Source: Hippasteria phrygiana (lineage: Eukaryota; Echinodermata; Asteroidea; Valvatida; Goniasteridae). From it: DNA of 64,000 nt. The position numbers and the translations under genes were made by a program. The DNA lies in the NCBI GenBank assembly GCA_037893225.1, contig JAZGUH010000274.1, positions 1 to 64,000 on the forward strand. The letters are read 5' to 3'. Shown piece after piece: positions 45,424-56,137 of this stretch (positions within the stretch are counted from its first letter, which is position 1; every line of letters begins with the position of its first letter). Below the pieces are notes generated by a model, which worked only from the letters and a program-made list of their open reading frames with translations, ran no database searches and was not told the DNA's origin.

Positions 45424-45530
45424 TTTTTTTTATGACTATGCCCCCCGGCCCCCTCCTCCCAAAAATGCTACAGTCAACAGCCAAAGAGCTTCAGAAAAAG
45501 GACACCACTTTGAATTAATATCCCATTTTC

Positions 45531-45654
45531 TAACGGTCCAACATTTCCAAACCAAACTGGCATCAACGATTTTTTTGTCAATGATCTGCAGACAAACGGC
45601 GCATTTTCAAGGGATGGCCGTACTATTCTACATTTTAATGATCTTTCCAACCGG
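45531..45654 (-). repeat. Foldback element F, half copy
   Basis: CTAACGGTCCAACATTTCC to TTTTAATGATCTTTCCAACC matches the right half of 20696-20984; it abuts the next MITE directly. Confidence 0.5.
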
Positions 45655-45897
45655 GGGGCCAATTTCATAGAGCTGTTAAGCACAAACATTTGCTTAACAT
45701 GAAAATGTCTTGCTTAGTAAAAACAGGTTACCAGCCAAAAGTCCATGTAATTTTCATGCTAAGCAAACAACAGCTGAATGCCAGTCAAAAGCAATATTCC
45801 ACACATGGAAATCTAGTTGGTAATCCAGTTTTTTATCAAGGAAACAATTGCATGCTAAGCAAATTGTTGTGCTTAACAGCTTTATGAGATTGGCCCC
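45655..45897. mobile_element. 243-bp foldback MITE (GGGGCCAATTTCATAGAGC type)
   Basis: TIR GGGGCCAATTTCATAGAGCT plus GTTAAGCAC, mirrored as GTGCTTAACAGCTTTATGAG and ATTGGCCCC at the right. The interior has repeated TGCTTAGCA / TGCTAAGCA words. No ORF. Confidence 0.75.
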
Positions 45898-45989
45898 ATA
45901 CCGGTACTAATTTTAAGCACGAATGGTTTCTGTAGCCCATCCAATGACCGCCTCAAGTCAACGTGCGAGTGAACTTTTTTGCATATTTC

Positions 45990-46175
45990 TTTTTTATGGA
46001 AGTCGCGTTTTACAAGGCTAAAATCTACTCTAGGTAAAGGGCTGCAACAGACACGGGTTTCCTGGGTCCAGATCTAAATATAAATCTTCAACAGATACCA
46101 AAGAAATTATCCTAATTTTCAGACCTATAGACCCAGGTGGGGTAAACTTCCACAGTTGGCGAAACCAACTCACAT
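45990..46175 (+). repeat. Dispersed repeat D, copy
   Basis: TATGGAAGTCGCGTTTTACA, AGATACCAAAGAAATTATCC and ATAGACCCAGGTGGGGTAAA match the 6290 copy. Confidence 0.6.
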
Positions 46176-46981
46176 CTTCAGTTGTTTGTCTGTTAGGTTG
46201 TCTCTCTTCTTTCATGCTTTGTGTAGCTTCTATGGCCTTGAGGGACACTCCCGTAGAACGAAACAAAACTATCCCAGATATCAACACTGTCAGTCATAAT
46301 CTTAAATTTTCAAGGCTGACAGCCATTTGCAAACACTCTCTGACATGAGGTTCCCCGTATACGATCCTAGGGAGGTTGGAGGGAGGAGGGGACAATAATC
46401 TGCCACCGTGTCATAAGCGCCTCGTCCAAATGAAAACAAGGTGCTAAGTCCCTATTAGAGGGATCAAAGGCTTTCCTCATGTGTGGACGAAAACCGGATG
46501 TTTCCTCCAACCTTCGAGTGTTCATCATCAACGCGGGTTCTTACGGCCCGGCCACACACGCGTTGGGCCCGGGCAGCCGGGCCCGCAAAACACGCTAAAC
46601 TCAGGATATACTGCCCTTAGAGATTTACGATATCTTCCTGTGCATTTTTACTGGCTGACATAAACTACTTGTCATATGCTATTATACGCACAAGTGTTAA
46701 ATAAAAGCTTGCTGGGGATTTCGAATGATATAAAACAAAATGGGTGAAAGGTTCTGGGCAGATAGGTGACGGGTGGTCCGATATTCTGTGTAGTATTTTG
46801 AGGCGGCAAATTGATTTAGGAAGCAGCAGGTCGGGTCAGAGGTCAAGAAGTCAGATGAATACAATTACAGAGGAAAAAGGTGTTTTTAAACATTTGTAAG
46901 GGAATTTTGGACGATAAACATACAGACTCGACTCTTCTACACGACAGGCTGTCCTCTGATGCGCAAAATTCGAAACCCACT
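46176..46981. other. Unassigned sequence
   Basis: No gene recognised. A GC-rich hairpin around GCCCGGGCAGCCGGGC lies near 46570. Confidence 0.35.
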
Positions 46982-47035
46982 ATACTGCAAAATGTGGTGT
47001 TAAAGTATATCACCATGTAATATACATATTGAATC
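46982..47035 (+). repeat. Half copy of the CACTGCAAAAA MITE
   Basis: TATACTGCAAAATGTGGTGT then TATATCACCATG, like the left part of 23388-23495. Confidence 0.45.
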
Positions 47036-47048
47036 GTTTGTCCGTTAT

Positions 47049-47299
47049 GTATAACAGCATTTGCTTTTGCTGAAATTTTCAGAAATAAATGGACTTGGGG
47101 GTTAGTATTTTATAGCAAATACTGTAACACTGACCTGTTAAATTTGTGTGTGTGCTGAGATGCTGGGAAAACAAAGAGAAAAAATTATATTCTTGTAGTC
47201 TGCTTCCCTGACCCTACTTTAGACAGAACGGAGCAATTTATAGATGTCAGGGAATTATCAGGTCTGGGAACTAGACTATTTCAAAACGATGGTCGGCCG
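47049..47299 (-). mobile_element. TTAA-MITE copy 11, half element
   Basis: AACAGCATTTGCTTTTGCTG through GGTCTGGGAACTAGACTATT to the centre GATGGTCGGCCGAC. The other half is missing: homology stops at the centre and repeat G follows (47300-47520). Confidence 0.75.
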
Positions 47300-48054
47300 A
47301 CACCAAATGGTGTCATCTTTGAGAAAATTATATTGGACAACCTCCAACAAAAATAATCGATTTCAACTGAAATAAGCTGGTATATGAACGTGCACAAAAT
47401 CACCGTTCAAACAGAACGACTTGTCATTTATGACTCAGTTGACGGATTGAACTCAAAACCTTCCCAAGCTTGCTATTCCATGTCAATGTTGAATATGAAC
47501 ACTGCTTGCAACTACTGTGTGTTGTCGGCTCTACCAATGCTATATCGCACCTATTGTTCCAGTAATCAGTGCTTTATTGTTTTCAAGAGCTCGTGTTGCA
47601 GTTAATGCCAAACACAAGCCCTGCTCTTGACTGAACATAAAACCGGTAATTTTATCTTCTGCTAATGAGGAACTATCATGCGCGATTTAATTAATTCCGT
47701 TCTCCATTACAATCGGCCCGTGCGACACGCGTGCGCTCATTACAAGTCCCCTTTTGTTTCAGAGGTTTATTTTCTGTGAAGCCTTCCTTTGTGGGTAGCT
47801 TGCGAATCGTGTAATCTCGGCGCGTGGTACAGGGCTGGATCGCGGACCGCACGTGCGCTGCTATAGAACTAATATCAAATGTGATGTAGGCCTGCCCTGT
47901 TGAACATAAGCATACAAAAGAAAAAGATAAAGGTATTAAAATCTTCAGGGGTGAGATTTGAGGTAAATGAAAAATCCACGAAACATTCGGGGGCATTTGA
48001 TTTGTAAGGCATTGCTAAAAAATACATTAGGAAACTGTATATTCTAGGCCTATA

Positions 48055-48471
48055 CAGGGTGGTCTAAAAAAAAACCGGAACGGCATACTTCCGCTACCCT
48101 GAGACTCAAACAACCTATACCAATGCATGGGTAATTTGGTTAAAAGAAAAATAATACCAAGATCTCCCGATTCGGTGCAGCAGTTTTTGTTGTAGAACCT
48201 ATTTTGTGAAACAAAGTCAGGGGGCATTTGGTCCCGAGGTATACCGGTAGGTATGCTATCATCATGCTCTTTTCTGCATGGAACAAAATGGCCAAGTGAC
48301 CCGATTTTGCTTCACAAAATACGCTCTGGAGCAAAAACTACTGCACCGAATCGAGAGGTCTTGGTATCATTTTTCATCTTAAAAGATTCTCCATCCATCA
48401 GTACAGGTGGTTTGACTCTAAAAGTAGTGGAAGTAGGCCTAGTGCCGTTCCGGGTTTTTTTTACCACCCTG
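48055..48471. mobile_element. 417-bp mariner-like foldback element
   Basis: CAGGGTGGTCTAAAAAAAAA at the left and TTTTACCACCCTG at the right, with TA at 48053-48054 and 48472-48473. The arms pair imperfectly through most of the element (GGAACGGC, CTTCCRCTAC, ACCAAGATCTCCCGATTCGG and their complements). The end sequence and TA duplication fit Tc1/mariner (established); the long arms make it a snap-back MITE. Confidence 0.75.
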
Positions 48472-48473
48472 TA

Positions 48474-50214
48474 CTACTGCTAAAAGATACGGTAAAAAAA
48501 AAAAAAAAAAGGGTCATCAGAATTATAAGAAGACTGTTTCAGGTTGCAGAGGTCATTTTGGAATGATTAAAAACAATTTTAGGACCCAAACAATCTTCTG
48601 GGAATCTGGAAGACGGGAAAAATCCTGAAATCGGGAAAAATCCGGAATAATCTCAACCCTGAATCTTTTAAGTTTTATTATGTAACTTAAGGTGAAGCTG
48701 TCAAAGTATGAAACACAAATTATCAACGATCAACCTTGATGATTTATAGCCTTCCGGGAAGTCAAAAGATAGAAAACAATAAATTGCACTGCAACAAATC
48801 AAAGCTTAACTAAGTACACTTCAAAACACTGGTGTAAACATTCACACCATAAATTACCTATATTGGACAAATGGTTCACTATACACTACATAGCACATGA
48901 ATGCCACAGTTTTTGCAGCGTATAGCAGTGTCATACAGAATAAATTGGACATAAAAAATATGTTATATCAGTGCTAAAATTGTAACTGATGCCGATTTTT
49001 TTACCCCATAGAATACTGGGCCTTTGTCGGTGCTTAAATTTAAACATTTTTAACAGGGCCTAGTCAAGGCTTCGTCCAAGTTCACGACTTACGAAGGCTC
49101 GGCAGGATAGGAAATTTGACATTGTGTCTTTGATTTAGGAATATACCGGTACAAGTATGACAGATTTTGGATACATATTGATTCAAAATCGTCTACTTCT
49201 TTCAGATTTGCTGAACATAAAATATCGACCAAGGAAGATCCCTTTTTCCCTGCAAAAATTACAATAACATTTTAGCCCCGACCAATCGATCCAAATAATA
49301 AAAACGAGATTAGTTACCGAACTTGCTATAGGTTTAAAGTATCGTCGAACATTTTATAGTGCAAATCTACGGCCTGTTAGAACGTTGGGCAAAAAAAAGC
49401 CCAACCATGCTACAATAGTCAACATGTACAACCTTTGGGCATTTCTTACCTAAAGTTGGATAATTTGTTACGAAATTGAACCAACTGTTGCATAACCACA
49501 GCTGTGCATTGGTGCAACTGCCCATTTTTTATACCCAAAATTTTAAAGCAAGTCCGGGAAACCAATCATTCGACGTTCAGCCTCAGAGCCTTCCTCCATG
49601 CAGAATGTTCCATGCAATATACCACGGGAACTTTCCCCTCGAGGTATACGCTCCAACACCGGACCTCGCCCGTTTTCCACCGAACGGTAAGACATTTCCG
49701 CCCCGCTAAATACAATTATCACCGGTCTAATTAGCCCAAGGGCCCCTCCACAAAAACCCTATAAAATAAACACTCCACCGGTTGAAACGAAGCATTAATT
49801 ACCGCCATTATTGTAACCTATTAGCCGGGGCCAGCAGAGCGGAAAGGGTATTGCCACAACAAGACCCGGTGGAAAAATAAATCTCGTTGGGTGTTCTCCG
49901 TGGAGTGGCTGATCGCTGGAATCACCGTTTTTGGAGGCTTTTTTGTGTGAGAAGTTGCAAAAGTCCTCTGGCTGAGATTTTACGGCTGGCTGGTAGTGGT
50001 AAGATGAAATGGAGTGGGTGTTTTATTACAGGCGGATTATGCACAACTATGATCGGTGATTGGATTGGATTGGATTGGATTGGATTCAAACGTAGTCTTA
50101 AAACAAGGTATCCTGTTTGGTACAGACATAAAAACTAGTAGAGAGAAATTTTGCGCATACATTATGCGAAGAAACTAAGTAATTTAACCAGCCGAACAAA
50201 TACACTGACAAGTT
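48474..50214. other. Unassigned sequence
   Basis: A diverged CACTGCAAAAA-type element at 48787-48920; poly-A at 48496-48510; a short (GGATT)5 repeat at 50060-50087. No gene. Confidence 0.35.
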
Positions 50215-50316
50215 GGCAAGATCATGGAGCCTCCATGGCAAGATAGAGCGCCGGTATACGTATTCCGGAGGTCGCGGGTTTGAATCCCGCTTCTGCCAGT
50301 TTTCTTTGTTCAGAAG
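50215..50316 (+). repeat. tRNA-derived SINE with a micro-palindrome insertion and A-box deletion
   Basis: GGCAAGATAG of the SINE head is split: GCAAGAT appears on both sides of a 15-bp palindrome (50223-50237). After it the A box CTCAGTTGGTAG is missing, leaving GATAGAGCG. The B box GGTTTGAATCCC and CTTCTGCCAGTTTTC follow. Confidence 0.75.
50223..50237. mobile_element. Micro-palindrome insertion, 15 bp, with 7-bp TSD
   Basis: CATGGAGCCTCCATG is flanked by GCAAGAT (50216-50222 and 50238-50244). Sister SINE copies at 16843 and 33026 have one GCAAGAT and no palindrome, which gives the empty site directly. Confidence 0.75.
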
Positions 50317-50619
50317 AACCTTCACATTTCACTAAGTTGGAAGCCATTCCTATCCAAACGGACATGGTCATTGGAAGAATGTGATTTCCAACAAAAAGAT
50401 GTTTAGAATCACACACCCTCTCCCGCCCCGCCCCCAAACAAATCCATAAATAAAATAAAATAAAATAAACAAAAAACATTCACAGCCTATTTCTCAAAAT
50501 AACACCCTTGACCAAAATCACATCTAAGATTTCAGTCGTAAAATCCAAAATCACATCTTCAGGATGTGAATTTAGATTTTGGACGCCAAACATGGATTGT
50601 TTTGTTTATATAAGTTCGC

Positions 50620-50775
50620 AGCAAAAAAGGCTAAAAGAAACTCGAGGTACGGAGCCACAAAAAGAAACAGAATCAAAGATAGGCCTACAAGAATCAAAGA
50701 TCTTGAAGCAGGACAGATCGTACGATGAAGGGAAACATGCACCAGGCAAAGAATTATATAGAGATACAGAACCAG
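50620..50775 (-). repeat. GGAATTCTTTGCC repeat, reverse copy
   Basis: TTCGCAGCAAAAAAGGCTAA, GGAGCCACAAAAAGAAACAG and TGAAGGGAAACATGCACCAG, the complement of 36992-37145. Confidence 0.6.
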
Positions 50776-51328
50776 GGAAAGGCTATTGGCATGGCATTTA
50801 TAGGTACAGCTATAGGAACAGGCGGAAAGCCGAGTTTCACGCTCGAGCACCCTAAAAACTCGAGGAACCAAGCTGGACAAGCGGGGGGATATTATGCTAG
50901 TTGTTGCATGCAGCCAAGCAACGAAGATGGGGAGAAATTTCAGGGTGGTCCGGGAACTTCTGGCCTCCCAACCGTGCCTGTCGTGGCCGAGGTCGGGGCG
51001 ATACAGCGCAAATTACGGCACGTTTCATTATGTAATTATCGCCAACTCCGCACCCCAAGGCCAAACATCGTCAGTTAACTTCCGCTGAAGCGCTAGGCAT
51101 GCATGAATGCATGGAGCGCTGCGTATACGGCCGGCCGCAGACAGTCATAGGAGCATAATTATAAAGCTGTCTGGCCGTGGGACGACTTTATTTATGCACG
51201 GATGTGCTAATGATGAGTTTGATGCTGTGAAGACAGCTCAAACGGGGCCTGTGGACAAAACACGACATGTCTAACGTCATCATGATCAGTTCGGAGGGAC
51301 GGTTCTTTTGGTTCTGACATACGAAAAG
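50776..51328. other. Unassigned sequence
   Basis: No gene recognised; overlapping 60-117 aa frames lack family features. Confidence 0.35.
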
Positions 51329-51550
51329 TTACTTCTTCTAGTTCTACGGGATTTTGTGCACAAAACATAGTGTAAAATGTTCCGCAATGCAGTGCGCATT
51401 ATGTTCACTAAAAAAAACACAACAATTTTTGTTTGGCTCTGACACCGACCCCCCCCCCCCTCTTTTTTTCTTTTTTTACGGACGGTTAGTTCTTCTAGTT
51501 CTAAGGGATTTTGCACAAAACCAATGGCGTAAGCTGTCCCACAATGCAGC
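51329..51550 (+). repeat. Two-unit direct repeat
   Basis: TCTTCTAGTTCTACGGGATT to CCGCAATGCAG (51331-51393) recurs as TCTTCTAGTTCTAAGGGATT to CCACAATGCAG (51490-51550); a poly-C/T stretch separates them. Confidence 0.6.
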
Positions 51551-51944
51551 AATTATTCACTGTAAACATCCGGTCTATGTTTTCTACCTGCTAAAGCTCT
51601 GTATGAAAGCTCTGTATGATGATAAATATGCTTCTCTGTATATGATAAAGCTTCGTCTTCTGATGAACTCTGTTCAAAAAGACCATATAGGCCTAAGGCA
51701 AATTTCCGCATCATCGGTCCACTAGCTACAGTGAATGACACGCCTCCATCATTACATAGAATACGTGAAGCATTGCGTCCTTGTGCATTAAAATGTAACA
51801 AAACTATGCCTAAAGGTGTTTATTTACATTTTCTGCAACTTCCTTCATTTTAACATGTTTCACGTGGTCATGGTCTATTGCGTTCACGTTTTCAAAACTT
51901 GCAGTGTCAAAAATGCAAAATTACATCAGGTTAAATGTTGTTAA

Positions 51945-52358
51945 AGGTATAGTGTACAACATTTGCCTTTGCTGTAATTTTCAGAAATAAATGGATTTGG
52001 GGATTAGCATTTTATATACTCTAACACTGACCTGTTTTAAGTTTTGCGTGCATGGATGCTGGGAAAACAGAAAAAACATTATGTTCTGGTAGTCTGGTTC
52101 CCTGGCCAAACTTTAGACAAACTGAAGCAATTTCTAGAGTCAGGGAATTATCAGGTCGGGGAACTACACTATTTCCAACGATTGTCGACCGACAATCATT
52201 GGAAAACGATATAAATGTCCACTTTTCTTGAAAACGACAGCACACCAGGTGCCATGATTCCACAGGATGCTTGAGATTTACGTACAGTCTAGTACGGTAT
52301 TTCGTAAAAAAAAATAATTCAGTAGTTTTTTGATGTTTGCAAATATTGTATACTACAT
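51945..52358 (-). mobile_element. TTAA-MITE copy 12
   Basis: TTAA at 51941-51944 and 52359-52362. AGGTATAGTGTACAACATTT at the left and ATTGTATACTACAT at the right. The central palindrome (52172-52207) carries GTCGACCGAC, one base off the common GTCGGCCGAC. The next repeat (AGGGACACGTTGCCC) begins directly after the right TTAA. Confidence 0.85.
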
Positions 52359-52505
52359 TTAAAGGGACACGTTGCCCTGAAATCCCGCAACTTCGTCTCT
52401 TTGCTTGGTGTAACCAATTTGCAAGATCCATGTGTAAAATGATACCATGTGTAATATAGGTTTTCCCAGCTATTTTGAAACATTTATCGCTCAAATTCAT
52501 GTTTA

Positions 52506-53240
52506 GTGATTTTCAAATTCGTCCCAAAAATCCAGTTTGTGCATTTGTTATTTTCAATTTCGTATTTGGTCAAACATATTTAAACTTTGGTCAAGTAATT
52601 TAATACTTAGTTGCTGATTTTCGCTTTAAATATTGTTCAATTTCGTCTCGACCTAGCCCTGCATACAGTGGTCAATCGGTCGAATAAATTCGTCTTTGCC
52701 CAAGTAAATTCGCATAATTCCATTTAAATAATCTAATGGATATATAGGCCTATTTCATCTTGGTTTGCTCCTTTTACTGTTAGTCTTTTTTGTTCGATTG
52801 TTATTCTATAATGCGATTGCGATCTCGGTTGTCCACTGTGTTGTAAGGCCCTCTTCTGCCTCTGGCCCCAGCATTAGCTCTAGCAGCCATTTTGTCTTCA
52901 GACGAAATTTATATTACGACCTGTTTGCTTGACCAGTGGCGAAATGTAAACGGGCCGACAGACCGATGCAAGCGTTTTATATAAGGCAGCACACGTTAAA
53001 ATCACCCGACGAATTTGTTTTACAATAGCATTAAACGATTTGATCAAAGACGAATTTGATTTCTGAATAAGGCCATTGAAGGCATTGAAAAACAGGTGGG
53101 ACTAACTTGATGTGCACTGGACAAAATAGAGTGATCTAATGATTAAATCGAACAATCAAAGTTTAAATTTAAATGCTCACTGACGAAATTGAAAATAACA
53201 AATGCACAAACTGGACTTTTGGGACGAATTTGAAAATCAC
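52506..53240. mobile_element. 735-bp element with 58-bp TIRs
   Basis: Left TIR 52506-52563 (GTGATTTTCAAATTCGTCCC onward) and right TIR 53183-53240 pair at 57 of 58 positions. The interior is AT-rich with further loosely inverted ATTCG/CGAAT words and no ORF. No TSD was found. The high TIR identity suggests it is young or that the ends are constrained. Confidence 0.8.
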
Positions 53241-55538
53241 TGCACACACTCACCAATTTGGGAGTACCCAGTTCCCAACCTCAGTATGACCCCCCCCCCC
53301 CCCCCCCCCCCGGGATAAAACAAATTATCATACTTTCATTCAAACATTAGGCCAATTAAGCGTAAGGGTTCGCAGTGCACTGTCATAGCTTTTAAATCAT
53401 GCTGGATCTTCACCTGTTCACTAAAAACTCGCCGCGGATCCTTTGAAATTGATGGACGGCTACCGTACCGTAGGCCTAATTGAAATCGCCCGGCGACCCG
53501 TGGAGCTCATTTTCGATTTCCAGTGAAACGGGCTACCCAGCACTACCGTGCGAAACATTTTAGCGTTTACAATAATTGTTTCGGCCTTATAGAGTACGGT
53601 CGGGCCCACACCAAAGCGAGGAGTATGTATTCCATACCACGGCCGTCTGTGCCCTTTGCTCCGCTTTTATGTCTTGCCGACTGCACGAACCCACGGACCT
53701 CTTTCACGAACCACAGCTAAGAGAGCGCGATGAGTCAAGAATCTGACGGGGAATTTATCAGCGGGGACCGACCGGCGAGTCCCGTGAATGGTTACCCCAG
53801 TAGTATGTGATACACCTGTATTCTGCCACGGTTTGCCCTCTGGGAACTAACTGTGTCCTTTATGTATCTATAATCTTAGCATTGATTGCACACAACAAAT
53901 GGCACACAACGAGCTGAAACCGCGAACGAAAAGCTAAGGCGCATGTACCTCGCGTTCGTCGTGTGTAATTTTATCCGTGGATAAGAACTAAACGGCCCAC
54001 ATGTACATGTACATGAACACCGCGATACGGCCAGCCCATGCAATTATGCTAGAAATAGTGCGCCAGTGCCAAGATATACGCGAGGTCAACCCTACACATT
54101 ACGCCCATGACCCATTTTGACTACCGCGTTTTCTTAATACTTCTAATAGGTTTTGTGCCTGTTTGGTGGAAGGAGATTAATTTCTCGACAACTGATCCGC
54201 TGCTGCTGCGCTATTGAAGTGAGTCAGGCCAGGACAGGCCAGTGTTATTATGCAGCGATTATACAGTATAATGTGTTCTGATTTTCGGCAAGACCCAAAC
54301 CAGTTGACGCGTGGGTAATGCGCAATCACTGACTCCAATACAATTTCTGTTTCTCTCTCTCCGCTACTAAGAAATCTATTATCAGAGCAAATGGTGCATG
54401 TTTAACGTGTGCACGGCAATGCCGGCTGAGAGTTTCCCAGGCTTTTTGGCGGTGTTATTCACCTGCAAGAATGGGCAGGGCGGCTGACGTCATGTGTTGG
54501 TAAGATGAGGTAATGCGCCCGGCCAGTCGATTTTGGGGTGTTGAATACAAATTACCATAACTGGATCGATGGTGTCTGGGAACTTCGGAGTATGACGAGG
54601 GGCCAGACATTTTAGTTCAGTCTTCAATGTGAAAGTTTAGTTTCTGGCTTGTGACTGCTTCTATCCCATGCACGTTAAAATTGGTAAACCCGTCCATAAG
54701 AAAGCTCCACGAGAAGGCATCGTATAAAAGTTGACTCCCCCAAACTTTGAGAAAATCCAAACTTTGAGAAAATTCACCGTTGAACACAGTGAGATTAGGG
54801 TTTACACATCACAGTGTTGAAAGATGAAACAAAACCACCTTCAACCGCATGCATTTTCCCGTGAATCTAAAGTCTTGCGTCTTTTTTCGTGAGGTAAATG
54901 AACTGAATTGAAAGTAGCGTACGGGTGTGCATGCAAACCCGAATTTTGTAATGGATAAGCCTAGTTTTCATATCGCCGTTGTGCCTTCGTAGACTGCGCA
55001 GACAGTACGCGGAACCGTCGTAAGCGGGACGTGCTGCGACGTCTGAAGGGCGCTGCGATCGATCCGATACGCGACGTAATGATTGCGTCCATGCATCTCG
55101 CAAGCTTGTCCAATATGGCGGCGCTCAACAAATCATTTTTATTCGAGTGCAGACTCTTTTGTGTTTTGAGTCTCATATTTTTGTAGGAGACGGCGAATAA
55201 AATACAAGCGGAATACTGGGTACTCTGCATGGCATTGTGGGATTGATTCTGTGACTCAACACGACGGAAATGTGTTTTCATTCACCGAAACGATCAGCGG
55301 GCAAACGGTAGGGATACGCAGATGATCGGCAAAGTTGAACCAAGTTCAACTTCGCCGATCGTCTGCGAGATTGTCGTATAGGGTAGAACGAAAGCACTGT
55401 TTAACTTATTTGAAGTAACTAACATTTCCCACTAAATTTCTGTAACCGTTTACCTGAACACTTCTGTAACATACCGGTAAATATACATTGGGGATGCTAT
55501 ATTTACATCTTAGCCTTACATCTTAGCCATTTTTACTT
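53241..55538. other. Unassigned upstream sequence of SoxE
   Basis: Poly-C at 53290-53311. Low repeat content and somewhat GC-richer than before. A strong hairpin at about 55317-55368 has 24-bp arms (CGCAGATGATCGGCAAAGTT onward) around CAA. Upstream enhancers could lie here; none can be named. Confidence 0.35.
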
Positions 55539-55546
55539 GATGCAAC

Positions 55547-55572
55547 CATGGAGGAAGGATCCTTCCTCCATG
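55547..55572. mobile_element. Micro-palindrome insertion, 26 bp, with 7-bp TSD
   Basis: A perfect palindrome with arms CATGGAGGAAGGA, flanked by ATGCAAC (55540-55546 and 55573-55579). It lies about 200 bp upstream of the SoxE CCAAT boxes. Confidence 0.65.
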
Positions 55573-55758
55573 ATGCAACCATCTTTAGGGGGCAAGCGCA
55601 AAATTCAATGCATGGTATCAGATCTCCATAATGGAGATATGGAGATATGGAGATCAATGGCTTGCGCATGCACGAAGTGCGCGCATGCGCATGGCACTAA
55701 TCTCCGCGGAGATCATGCAATACTTGTGAATGTAATCACTGCTGAGAGAACAACCCAA

Positions 55759-55928
55759 CCAATCAGTGAGTACGTGTCAACCAGCGGCCAATCACGACAC
55801 GCGCCAGTCACGATGGGTGTAAAAGAGCGCACCCAGCCAGGTACGAGCACGGCGTACGGTACAGGTGGGTGCAGCAAGCAAGCAGGCACGATCGAATTAT
55901 AAGCGCAGCAGTCTTGTTTCCGTAATTA
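55759..55928 (+). promoter_or_regulatory. Candidate SoxE promoter: two CCAAT boxes and a TATA-like box
   Basis: CCAATCAG at 55759-55766 and CCAATCAC at about 55788-55795 are NF-Y-type boxes in the sense orientation. TTATAAG at about 55898-55904 lies about 110 bp downstream, which would place transcription start near 55930 and give a 5' UTR of about 200 nt. Motifs are visible; promoter function is inference. Confidence 0.4.
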
Positions 55929-55929
55929 T

Positions 55930-56007
55930 ATGTCAATAAACGACCCAATGATATGCGGACGGGATCCTACACACGAGACGCGAGGAACTAGCTGTGGTGG
56001 TGACTAA
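55930..56007 (+). CDS. Upstream ORF 1 in the presumed SoxE 5' UTR
   Basis: ATG at 55930, 25 codons, stop TAA at 56005-56007. It would lie in the leader only if transcription starts upstream of it. Possible translational brake; there is no evidence of translation. Confidence 0.2.
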   Translation: MSINDPMICGRDPTHETRGTSCGGD

Positions 56008-56045
56008 ACACCGTCAGCCGATAAAAGCCACTGAACTCCTCGCCA

Positions 56046-56069
56046 ATGAGTCATAACGATTCTCGCTAG
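56046..56069 (+). CDS. Upstream ORF 2 (7 codons)
   Basis: ATG at 56046, stop TAG at 56067-56069, in the presumed SoxE leader 70 nt before the main start. Bases 56046-56052 also read ATGAGTC, close to an AP-1 word. Short regulatory uORF at most. Confidence 0.2.
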   Translation: MSHNDSR

Positions 56070-56137
56070 ATCACGGAGCGCACTGGATTTGTCAAATACA
56101 AAGAGTCTCACCTCGTTGTTCCCATTGTGTTGTTTCG

